A stretch of DNA of 22,958 bases from an uncultured Prevotellaceae bacterium. GTDB taxonomy: Bacteria > Bacteroidota > Bacteroidia > Bacteroidales > Bacteroidaceae. Location: the NCBI GenBank assembly GCA_937902455.1, contig CALELI010000076.1, positions 1 to 22,958 on the forward strand, in the 5' to 3' direction. Of this stretch, positions 9,313 to 16,994 are shown in pieces (the first letter of the stretch is position 1; each line of letters starts with the position of its first letter). The notes below the pieces were generated by a model. It made no database searches. It had not been told where the DNA came from and saw only the letters and a list, made by a program, of their open reading frames with translations. The position numbers and the translations under genes are program-made.

Positions 9313-10473
9313 CTATAACTGCAACAAAGTCTGTGCCAAATTTGGAATATCTTTAGATGTGTATCCTTTTGGCAGTTCACGGCAGTTGTATTGCGATGCC
9401 ATAATCTCTCCGTAGGCTCCTGCGCTCAGTATTGCAAGGAAGTCACCTCTTTTTGTTTCTGGCAGACAGATGCCGGTATCGAACACATCGCTCGATTCAC
9501 ATATTGGCCCAACTACGTCATATATATAATAAGGTGTATTTTTGTTCGTGAGGTTTACTATCTTGTGATGGGCATCGTAGAGTGCAGGACGAATGAGGTC
9601 TGTCATTCCCGCATCAACTACAACAAATCGTTTACTGCCACTTTCCTTCACGTAAGTAACTTTTGTTATAAGTCTTCCACACTGAGCAACTACGGCTCTG
9701 CCTAGTTCGAAATGAACTTCTTGTCCTTCTTTCTGACGTAGATAGGTACTGTATGTGTTGAAATAGTCCTTGAAGTCTGGAATCATGTGCTCCTCAGGGT
9801 TCACGTAGTCTATTCCAAGTCCTCCTCCCACATTGATGATGTCGAGGTTAATTCCGTATCCCTCCAGTTCCTCTGTCAGTTCGTTAATGCGGCTACATAG
9901 ATGCCTGAAGTCCACCATGTCAAGAATCTGACTGCCGATATGGAAGTGTATCCCTCTGAAGTTGATGCTCTTCATCCCTTGCGCTATTTCGATAATTCCT
10001 CGCAAGTCTTTGTAAGAGATTCCGAATTTGTTTTCCGACATTCCCGTAGTGATATTCGCATGGGTATGGGCATCGACGTTTGGATTTATCCTGAGACAGA
10101 TGTCAGCAATCTTATCTTTTTTTGCGGCCAGTTCATTTATCACTTCCAGTTCGGGAAGGCTCTCTACGTTGAAACAGAATATGTCGGCCTCAAGTCCGAG
10201 GTTGATTTCCCAGTCTGTCTTGCCAACTCCAGCAAAGACAATCTTCTTAGGGTCAAACCCTGCATTGAGCGCTGCTTGTACTTCGCCTCCGCTCACGCAG
10301 TCAACTCCGAGTCCGGCATCTCTGATTATTCTCAGTACGGCAGGGTTGGTGTTTGCCTTCACTGCATAGTGAACGAAATAGTTGTCGTGCTTCCCTGCTT
10401 CAGCATTTATAGTGCTGAGCGTTTCGCCCAGCACTTTTGTATCGTAATAATAAAAAGGAGTCTTTAAGCTCAC
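9313..10473 (-). CDS. lysA: Diaminopimelate decarboxylase
   Basis: PLP enzyme that decarboxylates meso-diaminopimelate to L-lysine, the last step of lysine synthesis. Of 386 residues, Lys39 in HYAVKANTNP is the PLP lysine. HIGSQ lies at 178-182 and the phosphate-binding GGG at 216-218. The active-site segment CESSDVFD is at 325-332 and GAYGEIMASQYN follows. The specificity helix reads ELGRA rather than the textbook EPGR. The start codon at 10473 is GTG, with no nearby ATG. The gene follows lysC by 23 bp, so the first and last lysine-pathway enzymes appear co-transcribed. Confidence 0.95.
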   Translation of the reverse strand: MSLKTPFYYYDTKVLGETLSTINAEAGKHDNYFVHYAVKANTNPAVLRIIRDAGLGVDCVSGGEVQAALNAGFDPKKIVFAGVGKTDWEINLGLEADIFCFNVESLPELEVINELAAKKDKIADICLRINPNVDAHTHANITTGMSENKFGISYKDLRGIIEIAQGMKSINFRGIHFHIGSQILDMVDFRHLCSRINELTEELEGYGINLDIINVGGGLGIDYVNPEEHMIPDFKDYFNTYSTYLRQKEGQEVHFELGRAVVAQCGRLITKVTYVKESGSKRFVVVDAGMTDLIRPALYDAHHKIVNLTNKNTPYYIYDVVGPICESSDVFDTGICLPETKRGDFLAILSAGAYGEIMASQYNCRELPKGYTSKDIPNLAQTLLQL

Positions 10474-10496
10474 AGTCTTTATCCGTTAAGGTTTTA

Positions 10497-11816
10497 TTAC
10501 TTAATATTAAACAGTTTGTCATTAAGGGCCTGTAGGGCGCGTTTCTTGTCTTCATCTTTGATGAGGTAAGAAATATTATGATTACTTCCTCCGTATGAAA
10601 TCATACGTACAGGAATATCCTTTATGGCCTCTGTGGCTAAAGATTCGCATCCTTCGTTTTCCCAGTCGAGATCGCCCACTACACAGATGATACACATGTT
10701 CTCGTCCACCTTTACTGTTCCGAATTTCTTCAGCTCGTTGAGTATTGCATCAAGATTGGCATTGTTATCGATTGAGACCGACACACCGACCTCACTGGTA
10801 GTTACCATGTCAATGCTGGTCTTATAGGATTCGAATATCTCGAACACCTTTCTCAGGAAACCATATGCGAGTAGCATACGGCTTGAGGCGATGTTGATTA
10901 CTGTGATATTGTCTTTTGCTGCTACAGCCTTGAACTGCTTGTGTTCTGTTTTATTGCTTATTACAGTCCCAGGTGCTTCCGGATCCATTGTGTTGAGAAT
11001 CTTCACTGGCACATTTGCATATTTTGCAGGCTGCACACATGTAGGGTGGAGTATCTTGGCTCCGAAGTAGGCAAGTTCTGATGCCTCTTCGAAACTAAGG
11101 TGGTGAACGGGCTCTGTCTTGTCCACGATTCTTGGATCGTTGTTGTGCATACCGTCAATGTCTGTCCATATCTGAATCTCTTCAGCCTCGCATGCTGCAC
11201 CGATCAGTGATGCAGAGTAATCAGAACCACCTCTTTGCAGGTTGTCAATTTCTCCATACACATTTCTGCAGATAAAGCCTTGGGTGATATAGATGTCTCT
11301 GTCAGGGTCGGCCTCAAGCAGTGTCGTCAGTTTTTCCTTGATATAGACGGGATCTGGCTCACCGTTCCTGTCCGTGCGCATAAAATCGAGTGCGGGGAGT
11401 AATGTGGCGTTTATTCCTTGCTCAAGCATATAGTTTGTCACCATGTTAGTGCTGAGGATTTCTCCTTGTCCGACGATGATTTTCTCTTCGAAGGATGTGA
11501 ATACGCCCTTTGTGAATGAACGGATATAGTCAAATTCCTTCTTTACGAAATCGTGAAGGATGGTTTTGTATTTTTCTGTCGAGAGCAGATTGTCAACGTG
11601 CTTGTTATATTTTTTCTCAAGCGCGCTGATTGTCTCGTGTGCTCCTACAACGTTCTTTTTTAGCAGATACCCCGTTATCTCATATAATGCATTGGTAGTA
11701 CCCGACATGGCTGATAATACAACAATCTTTTTCTCTCCGTTGTTGACGAGTTTCACCACTTCTTTCATTCTTTCCGGTGATCCAACGGATGTGCCTCCAA
11801 ACTTTAATACTTTCAT
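10497..11816 (-). CDS. lysC: Aspartokinase (monofunctional, ACT-regulated)
   Basis: Phosphorylates L-aspartate, the committed step toward lysine, threonine and methionine. The 439-residue protein starts MKVLKFGGTSVGSPERM; RGGSDYSAS and WTDIDGMHNNDPR are the substrate- and nucleotide-site motifs. Two ACT domains follow, the first in the segment from SRMLLAYGFLRKVF, the second around RMISYGGSNHNISYLI. No homoserine dehydrogenase domain is fused. The frame stays open back to 11900, but the ATG at 11816 fits the family N-terminus exactly. It follows the FtsE-like gene by 44 bp and precedes lysA. Feedback by lysine or threonine is expected from the ACT domains but cannot be told from sequence. Confidence 0.95.
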   Translation of the reverse strand: MKVLKFGGTSVGSPERMKEVVKLVNNGEKKIVVLSAMSGTTNALYEITGYLLKKNVVGAHETISALEKKYNKHVDNLLSTEKYKTILHDFVKKEFDYIRSFTKGVFTSFEEKIIVGQGEILSTNMVTNYMLEQGINATLLPALDFMRTDRNGEPDPVYIKEKLTTLLEADPDRDIYITQGFICRNVYGEIDNLQRGGSDYSASLIGAACEAEEIQIWTDIDGMHNNDPRIVDKTEPVHHLSFEEASELAYFGAKILHPTCVQPAKYANVPVKILNTMDPEAPGTVISNKTEHKQFKAVAAKDNITVINIASSRMLLAYGFLRKVFEIFESYKTSIDMVTTSEVGVSVSIDNNANLDAILNELKKFGTVKVDENMCIICVVGDLDWENEGCESLATEAIKDIPVRMISYGGSNHNISYLIKDEDKKRALQALNDKLFNIK

Positions 11817-11860
11817 GTTCGTCTGTGAATTACTTATTTTAATACTTGTAATATTTGTTT

Positions 11861-12532
11861 TTACGCATTCTTGACTTCCTGGAACTTGCCGTCGACACAC
11901 TCGAATATTCGTCCAGGATATTGTTCTATCAGTTGTGTGTTGTGAGTAATCATTATGACGGTTGCGCCTTTTTCATCCACCAGGTTGTGCAGTAGTTCTG
12001 TAATCTGTGCGCTGGTTTCCGAGTCGAGGTTTCCCGTAGGCTCGTCTGCGAGTACGAGGGCAGGGTGGTTGAGGATAGACCTGGCAATGGCGATACGCTG
12101 TTGTTCTCCTCCGGAAAGTTCTGACGGCAACTTGTCGCCCTTGTCCTTCATTCCGACTCGATTGAGCACTTGGGCGATTCGTGCCTCTCGTTCCGACTTT
12201 ATCTTCCATCCTGTAGCCTTAAGGACAAAGTCGAGGTTGCTGTATACGGTGCGATCTGTAAGCAACTGGAAATCCTGGAATATTATTCCCATCTTCCGTC
12301 TAAGTTCTGGCAGTTTCTTTTTCTTGCACTTTATCAGGTTCATGTCCATCACTGTGGCTTTGCCCTTGTCAAGAGGCACTTCCCCATAAATGGTCTTGAG
12401 CAGTGAACTCTTTCCTGTTCCTACCTTTCCTGTGATGTATACAAACTCACCCTCATTGATGCTGAAATTCACATCACCGAGTATCTGTTGTTTGCCTTGG
12501 CATACCTCTACGTCGCTATAATCTATAAGCAT
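11861..12532 (-). CDS. ABC transporter ATP-binding protein, FtsE-like
   Basis: Cytoplasmic ATPase of the FtsE/LolD-type MacB group. All NBD motifs are intact in 223 residues: Walker A GKVGTGKS at 35-42, Q-loop FQDFQL near 85-90, signature LSGGEQ from 139, Walker B ALVLADEPTG at 158-167, and H-loop His197. FtsE with FtsX normally activates septal peptidoglycan hydrolases during division. The short length, the RTVYSNLDFVLKATG segment and the absence of a fused permease fit FtsE, but no ftsX-like permease is adjacent, so the exact partner is uncertain. It begins 11 bp after the phytase-like gene stop. Confidence 0.85.
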   Translation of the reverse strand: MLIDYSDVEVCQGKQQILGDVNFSINEGEFVYITGKVGTGKSSLLKTIYGEVPLDKGKATVMDMNLIKCKKKKLPELRRKMGIIFQDFQLLTDRTVYSNLDFVLKATGWKIKSEREARIAQVLNRVGMKDKGDKLPSELSGGEQQRIAIARSILNHPALVLADEPTGNLDSETSAQITELLHNLVDEKGATVIMITHNTQLIEQYPGRIFECVDGKFQEVKNA

Positions 12533-12543
12533 AAGATTTTATT

Positions 12544-13551
12544 TCAGTATTTTATTTTCAATATTTTCAGATAATCCTTCATCCTGTACAGGCTGTTTCC
12601 CGCACCGCTTTGCGAGTCACTGACGAGTAATATGGTTTCACAGCCATCGTCCAGCATGGGACCTATACACATTCCCTCATAGTTGGCAAATTTCTGTCCT
12701 CCGAACATCTGTTGCATGCTAAGCCTGTTCCTGAATTCGTGGAGGAGTTCCTTCTCTACCTTTGTTCCGGCAATTTTCCCTATGGGATTTACCAGATACA
12801 ACTTCACGTCGCAATAACTTCCTACATACTTTTTCTTTATGGCCACTGACCGTTCCATCACTATCAGCCGGCCGTCGTTGAGTGCCAGCATGTCTGCCAC
12901 TCCATGTACGTAGGTTCGCATCTTTCCATGATCTTCGTCTTGGTCCAACTCGTAGAGAAACTGGCTTTGTGGCTTCATGTCATCGTTGAAACTCTGCAAG
13001 TGTAGGATCTGTGACTTATTGTCCTTATCCGTCTTGAGTGGCATTTCTGTCGTGGTCCAGAACATTCCGGTATGTTCGTTGTAGGTGAGCGACTCGAATC
13101 CGCCATTGCTGGTTATGTTCGTCAGGCCGAACATGTCGGGTACTTCCAGCTTCCTTCCCGTCTGTTCTCCGTCGAGGGTGTACTCCAGTATTTGCTGGTC
13201 GCCTTCTCCGGATATGAACAACGTGTTGGTCTTGGCGTTATAGGCAACACCCTCCATGTCGCGTCCTTTGTCACATTCCTTTTCCCAGATGAGTTCCATG
13301 TTCATTTTGCCGTCATAAGTCATCCTTATCTTGGCAATCTTTCCTTTGTCACTCACGAGGAAGTATGTGTCGTTGCCGGCTTTGGTAATACCGCTGTATT
13401 CACCTGTACTGAGCCCGCGTTTGTTTAGGTTGTACTGATGTCTGCCTGTTGCTTCAATCTCAATATGCTGGGTCTGTGCCATGACATATGAGGTTGTCAG
13501 CATCGTTGTCAGCATCAGAAGTCTGTATTTCTTGTCAGTCTTCAGGAACAT
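12544..13551 (-). CDS. Exported phytase-like (esterase-like beta-propeller) protein
   Basis: A 335-residue protein with an N-terminal signal peptide (KTDKKYR then a hydrophobic stretch, likely cleaved after YVMA) and a domain like the 'esterase-like activity of phytase' family. The recurring features are GRDMEGVAYN, GGFESLTYNEHTG, and FANYEGMCIGP, which look like propeller blades with acidic metal-binding loops. Substrate unknown; phosphoester hydrolysis is only suggested by family name. The start at 13551 overlaps the pepD 3' end by 17 bp. An in-frame ATG at 13515 would avoid overlap but lose the positively charged n-region. It ends 11 bp before the FtsE-like gene. Confidence 0.75.
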   Translation of the reverse strand: MFLKTDKKYRLLMLTTMLTTSYVMAQTQHIEIEATGRHQYNLNKRGLSTGEYSGITKAGNDTYFLVSDKGKIAKIRMTYDGKMNMELIWEKECDKGRDMEGVAYNAKTNTLFISGEGDQQILEYTLDGEQTGRKLEVPDMFGLTNITSNGGFESLTYNEHTGMFWTTTEMPLKTDKDNKSQILHLQSFNDDMKPQSQFLYELDQDEDHGKMRTYVHGVADMLALNDGRLIVMERSVAIKKKYVGSYCDVKLYLVNPIGKIAGTKVEKELLHEFRNRLSMQQMFGGQKFANYEGMCIGPMLDDGCETILLVSDSQSGAGNSLYRMKDYLKILKIKY

Positions 13552-14995
13552 TCTTGAGGATTTCTACGAGGTGATCCCAGACCATCTGGACTGTCGGGAT
13601 AAGCAGACATTCGTCTGGTGAGTGCACACCGCGAAGGGTAGGGCCGAAGCTTATCATGTCCATGCCTGGATATTTCTCCGAGAACAGACCGCACTCCAGT
13701 CCTGCGTGGATAGCCTTTACTACAGGCTCCTTCTTGAAGAGTTTCTTGTAGGTGTCTACTGCAATCTTCAGGATGGTTGACTCTGGGTTTGGCTTCCAGC
13801 CTGGATAACCATCTGCGGCCTTGCACTTTGCTCCTGCAAGGGTGAAGGTTGATATGATGGTGTCCCTCATTGCATTCCTCTGGCTGAGGATTGAACTGCG
13901 CTGGCTGGTCACGATGAAGATCTTGTTTTCGCCCTTCATCTTCACGCTTGCAAGGTTGGAGGAAGTTTCCACAAGTCCCTTTATGTCCTGACTGTTCTCC
14001 AGCACGCCATTGTGAACTGCCTGCAATGCATATATCAGTTTTGTGGATGTCTCTTTGTCTATGACTGTCTTTGGCTTGTCTGTGCTCTGCATCTTGAAGG
14101 TCATGTTAGGGTCTGTGACATGATACTCTGCCTCTAATTCTGCAGCGAAGATGTTGAAATCCTTTCTTATCTTGTGCTTGTCCTCCTCTGGCACCATGAT
14201 GACAGCTTTTGCATTTCTTGGAATGGCGTTGTGGAGATTACCTCCGTCAAATTCCACCAGACGCAACTTGTATTTCTCCTCTGCCTGATAGAGGAATCGT
14301 GCAAGGACCTTATTGGCATTGGCTCTGTTCTTGTTGATGTCATCACCAGAATGCCCTCCTGTGAGCTTGTCTACACTGACTTTAAGTGCAATGTATCCTC
14401 TTGGAGTTGCCACTGGCTTGTATGTGAAGGTGATTTCTGTGTTCACGCCTCCTGCGCATCCGATGAATATCTCGCCTTCATCCTCGCTGTCGAGGTTGAG
14501 CAGATACTTGCCGGTCATGAAGTCGGAACCCATTTCAAAAGCTCCTGTCAGACCTGTCTCTTCGTCTCTTGTGAAGACACATTCTATAGGCCCATGCATC
14601 AGGGTGTCGTCTGTCAGTACTGCCAGTTCCATGGCATCACCGATTCCGTCGTCCGCACCGAGGGTCGTGCCCTTGGCTCTCATCCATTCGCCGTCCACAT
14701 AGGTCTCGATAGGGTCCTTCGTGAAGTCAATCTTGCAGTCTGAGGTCTTCTCGCATACCATATCCATGTGCGACTGTAGAACTACGGTCGCTCTTTTTTC
14801 CATGCCCTTGCTGGCTTCTTTACGGATAAGCACATTCCCAGCCTTGTCAACCTTGCACTCCAGGTTGTTCTTCTTTGCAAAGTCCTGAAGAAACGCAATC
14901 ATCTTTTCCTCGTGCTTTGATGGACGAGGCACTTTGTTTATCTGAGCAAAATACTCAAACACCGCCTTTGGCGTCAGTTCTGTTTCCTTTTTCAT
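13535..14995 (-). CDS. pepD: Aminoacyl-histidine dipeptidase / cytosol nonspecific dipeptidase (M20C)
   Basis: Zinc metallopeptidase that cleaves a broad range of dipeptides in the cytoplasm. Length 486 residues, as expected for PepD. Seen: His76 in LQSHMDMVCEK, the bridging Asp region GADDGIGDAM (115-120), catalytic Glu in RDEETGLTGAFEM (144-148), metal-binding Asp in NLDSEDEGE (169), and a late His in AIHAGLECG. No signal peptide. Start ATG at 14995. It is the first gene of the leftward run ending at folC and is divergent from the small membrane protein gene at 15079. Confidence 0.95.
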   Translation of the reverse strand: MKKETELTPKAVFEYFAQINKVPRPSKHEEKMIAFLQDFAKKNNLECKVDKAGNVLIRKEASKGMEKRATVVLQSHMDMVCEKTSDCKIDFTKDPIETYVDGEWMRAKGTTLGADDGIGDAMELAVLTDDTLMHGPIECVFTRDEETGLTGAFEMGSDFMTGKYLLNLDSEDEGEIFIGCAGGVNTEITFTYKPVATPRGYIALKVSVDKLTGGHSGDDINKNRANANKVLARFLYQAEEKYKLRLVEFDGGNLHNAIPRNAKAVIMVPEEDKHKIRKDFNIFAAELEAEYHVTDPNMTFKMQSTDKPKTVIDKETSTKLIYALQAVHNGVLENSQDIKGLVETSSNLASVKMKGENKIFIVTSQRSSILSQRNAMRDTIISTFTLAGAKCKAADGYPGWKPNPESTILKIAVDTYKKLFKKEPVVKAIHAGLECGLFSEKYPGMDMISFGPTLRGVHSPDECLLIPTVQMVWDHLVEILKNVPED

Positions 14996-15020
14996 TTTTA
15001 AGTAATATTGTTATTTTTTC

Positions 15021-15048
15021 TTATTCGTTATTCATTATTCATTATTAT
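15021..15048. repeat. Heptamer tandem repeat (TTATTCR)n
   Basis: Four consecutive heptamers, TTATTCG, TTATTCA, TTATTCA, TTATTAT, lie in the pepD/15079 divergent intergenic region, just upstream of a plus-strand -7 box. On the other strand the unit is ATGAATA, related to repeats at 21121-21134 and 22653-22680. Confidence 0.75.
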
Positions 15049-15052
15049 TTCC

Positions 15053-15060
15053 TATCTTTG
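15053..15060 (+). promoter_or_regulatory. -7 box for the 15079 operon
   Basis: TATCTTTG matches TAnnTTTG, 18 nt before the ATG at 15079. No -33 TTTG is found at the normal spacing; heptamer repeats fill that region. Confidence 0.55.
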
Positions 15061-15063
15061 CAG

Positions 15064-15071
15064 CAAATTTA
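15064..15071 (-). promoter_or_regulatory. Possible -7 box for pepD
   Basis: On the minus strand 15071-15064 reads TAAATTTG, matching TAnnTTTG, about 68 nt upstream of the pepD ATG and only 3 bp from the plus-strand box. No -33 element is evident. Confidence 0.35.
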
Positions 15072-15078
15072 CAAAAAA

Positions 15079-15285
15079 ATGGTGAAACTTTTTCTAATTA
15101 CCTTATTAATTATTGCAATTTCCTTCATTTTTCTTGCAATAAAGATAATATTGCAGAAAAACGGCCGATTTCCAAATGTCCATGTCGGCAATAGTAAGGA
15201 AATGCGCAAGAGGGGAATCGGGTGCGTTCAGAGTCAGGATCGCCAGGCACGACAGGAAAACAAGAAACGGATAAAAGAATATTGA
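15079..15285 (+). CDS. Small conserved membrane protein, unknown function
   Basis: A 68-residue protein with one N-terminal membrane segment (residues 4-24, LFLITLLIIAISFIFLAIKI). A polar, basic tail follows, with GRFPNVHVG, KEMRKRGIGCVQSQDRQAR and a Lys/Arg-rich end. I recall similar short proteins in many Bacteroidota with the same FPxxHV and C-x-QSQDR pattern, but know no assigned function. A -7 box lies 18 nt upstream, and the stop is 2 nt before the OmpH-like gene start, so the two are very likely co-transcribed. The single His and Cys might bind a ligand; that is speculation. Confidence 0.75.
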   Translation: MVKLFLITLLIIAISFIFLAIKIILQKNGRFPNVHVGNSKEMRKRGIGCVQSQDRQARQENKKRIKEY

Positions 15286-15287
15286 AA

Positions 15288-15935
15288 ATGAAGAAACTTA
15301 CAATTTTAATACTTGCGGCAGCCATGTTCGCAGGTTGTGTTCAGGAACAGAAGAAGGAAACAGGAAAGACAGAAGCGGAGGCTCCAGCCAAGAAGCAGAA
15401 AGACGTTGATACCCAGAAGCAGTTGAAGATTGCATGGGTACAGCTCGACTCAGTACAGGCGAACTACGAATACTATAAGCAGGTCCAGGATGAACTTGAG
15501 AAGAAGCAGGCTAATGCTGAGGCTACCATCACTCAGAAAGGCAAGTCGTTTGCTGCACAGTATCAGTCTCTCCAGAAACGTGCTCAGGCAGGTGAACTCA
15601 ATCAGGAACAGTACGAAAAGGAGGCTCTTCGTCTTCAGCAGGCACAGAGTAACCTCGAGAATCTCCAGGCAAAACTCTCTATGCAGCTTCAGGAAGATGC
15701 CATGACTCGTCAGAAGGCTCTTGTCGACACCGTGCGTGCACAGGTGAAGAAATACGCAAAGGAGAAAGGCTATGACTTCGTACTTTGCCAGAATTCCGAT
15801 ATCAACAACATTCTCTATGCTGCTGATGTATACGATGTGACAGAGGAAATTATCGCAATTCTCAACAAGCATTACAAGGCTGATTCTAAGAAAGCAGACA
15901 AGTCTGAGGAAAAGAAAGGTAAGGAATCAAAATAA
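15288..15935 (+). CDS. OmpH/Skp-family lipoprotein
   Basis: Periplasmic chaperone-like protein of the Skp/OmpH family, expected to hold outer-membrane proteins. The 215-residue protein starts MKKLTILILAAAMFAGC with lipobox Cys17, so it is lipid-anchored rather than free. A Glu/Lys/Ala linker follows. The family core has IAWVQLDSV, a long Gln/Glu/Lys coiled coil at about 60-150, and the C-terminal KGYDFVLCQN...ILYAADVYDVTEEIIAILN. A Lys-rich tail ends the protein. I chose the ATG at 15288, since an upstream in-frame start would extend into the preceding gene and spoil the signal peptide. The preceding stop is 2 nt away. Confidence 0.88.
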   Translation: MKKLTILILAAAMFAGCVQEQKKETGKTEAEAPAKKQKDVDTQKQLKIAWVQLDSVQANYEYYKQVQDELEKKQANAEATITQKGKSFAAQYQSLQKRAQAGELNQEQYEKEALRLQQAQSNLENLQAKLSMQLQEDAMTRQKALVDTVRAQVKKYAKEKGYDFVLCQNSDINNILYAADVYDVTEEIIAILNKHYKADSKKADKSEEKKGKESK

Positions 15936-15944
15936 TATACGACA

Positions 15945-16206
15945 ATGAAAAAGGTATGTTCGTTCATTTTTGCTGTAGCACTTCTTCTTACTTCCTTCCT
16001 GTAGCTCATATACAGCTAACGGCGCTATGATTGGCTGTAGCGTTGGTTCTGTTGTTGGCAGTATGACTAACTCAAGTCACGGAACAGGAATTGGCTCTCT
16101 CGTAGGTATGGCTGCTGGTGCTGCTATTAGTGCTTCTGTAGAGAAGGCTCAGACCAACAAGGCTATGCGTGGTGAAGAAACTCTAATAATCGAAAAAGAT
16201 AATTGA
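15945..16206 (+). pseudogene. Glycine-zipper lipoprotein, frameshifted
   Basis: ATG at 15945 begins a signal peptide, MKKVCSFIFAVALLLTSF, but this frame stops at 16002 (TAG). A second frame continues from about 15979 to the TGA at 16204, encoding CSSYTANGAMIGCSVGSVVG and then GTGIGSLVGMAAGAAISA, a glycine-zipper membrane motif, and a polar tail. Removing one T from 15996-15997 would join the frames and give the lipobox LLTSSC, strong evidence that these are halves of one gene of about 86 codons. The shift lies in a CTT-rich tract. It may be a real mutation, slippage or a sequence error. It is positioned between the OmpH-like and SGNH genes. Confidence 0.7.
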
Positions 16207-16208
16207 AT

Positions 16209-16868
16209 ATGAAGAAAATTGCATTTATCTCAGTCCTTCTGATGGCAGTCACTATGACTGTTTCAGCACAGAAGAAAGTATCTATCTTAGGTGATTCTTA
16301 TTCTACGTTCCAGGGTGCTAATCCTGAAGGATATGCACCGTTCTACCCTAATGACCGCAACGACGTGAAGGAAGTTGCTCAGACTTGGTGGGACTTGTAT
16401 ATCAAGTCAAAGGGCTATCAGCTTGAGAAGAACGACTCCTGGGGCGGGACTACAATCTGCAATACAGGCTATGGTCGTATGGATTCATCCAAGTCGTCTT
16501 TCAATGCTCGTATCGACCGACTTGGCAATCCTGATATCATATTTGTCTTTGGCGGAACAAATGATGCCTGGGCAAATTCCCCAATCGGCGACTATCAGTA
16601 TTCCAAGTGGACAAAAGACGACTGCAAGTCTTTCCGTCCTGCATTGGCTTGTCTGCTCAAGAACCTGAAGAAGCAGTACCGTAAGGCAAAAATCTATGCG
16701 ATACTTAATTCCGAACTGAAGGAAGAAATCAACGAGTCGTTCCGCGTGATCTGTAAGCGCTATAAGGTTCAGCTTATTGAACTGCACGATATCGAGAAAC
16801 AGAATGGACATCCTTCAATTAACGGAATGAAGAGCATTTGTCAGCAACTTACGGAAGCCATCAAATAA
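16209..16868 (+). CDS. Exported SGNH/GDSL-family hydrolase
   Basis: Secreted or periplasmic esterase/acetylhydrolase-like protein of 219 residues with a signal peptide ending near SAQ (residues 19-21). SGNH blocks seen: block I ILGDSYSTF with nucleophile Ser30; block II Gly in SWGGTT (79-80); block III GGTNDAW with Asn118; block V His201 in NGHPS. The Asp usually three residues before the His is Gln198 here, so the triad may use another acid or a Ser-His dyad. Substrate unknown; carbohydrate deacetylation is common in the family. The ATG at 16209 lies 2 nt after the glycine-zipper stop; a TTG at 16203 is less likely. Confidence 0.85.
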   Translation: MKKIAFISVLLMAVTMTVSAQKKVSILGDSYSTFQGANPEGYAPFYPNDRNDVKEVAQTWWDLYIKSKGYQLEKNDSWGGTTICNTGYGRMDSSKSSFNARIDRLGNPDIIFVFGGTNDAWANSPIGDYQYSKWTKDDCKSFRPALACLLKNLKKQYRKAKIYAILNSELKEEINESFRVICKRYKVQLIELHDIEKQNGHPSINGMKSICQQLTEAIK

Positions 16869-16950
16869 GCTCACGCTCTTACTGTATTAGAAGCCATTCT
16901 TCCAGATACTCCCCTAAAGTGAGTTAATTAATAGTGAAAAATACTTAAAA

Positions 16951-16984
16951 TTTGCAGTTATATTGAAAGTTTGTTGTAATTTTG
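16951..16984 (+). promoter_or_regulatory. Putative promoter for rsmI
   Basis: TTTG at 16951-16954 and TAATTTTG at 16977-16984, separated by 22 nt, match the Bacteroidota pattern with slightly long spacing. The ATG follows after 10 nt, implying a very short leader. The rest of 16869-16994 shows no other clear signal. Confidence 0.55.
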
Positions 16985-16994
16985 CACTATTATT

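Noticed and set aside
9901..10467. Plus-strand open frame of 188 codons opposite lysA
   Set aside because: Shadow of a conserved gene; no start signal and no recognisable protein features.
11817..11900. 28-residue N-terminal extension of aspartokinase
   Set aside because: It would overlap the FtsE-like gene, and the family N-terminus MKVLKFGGTSVG starts at 11816.
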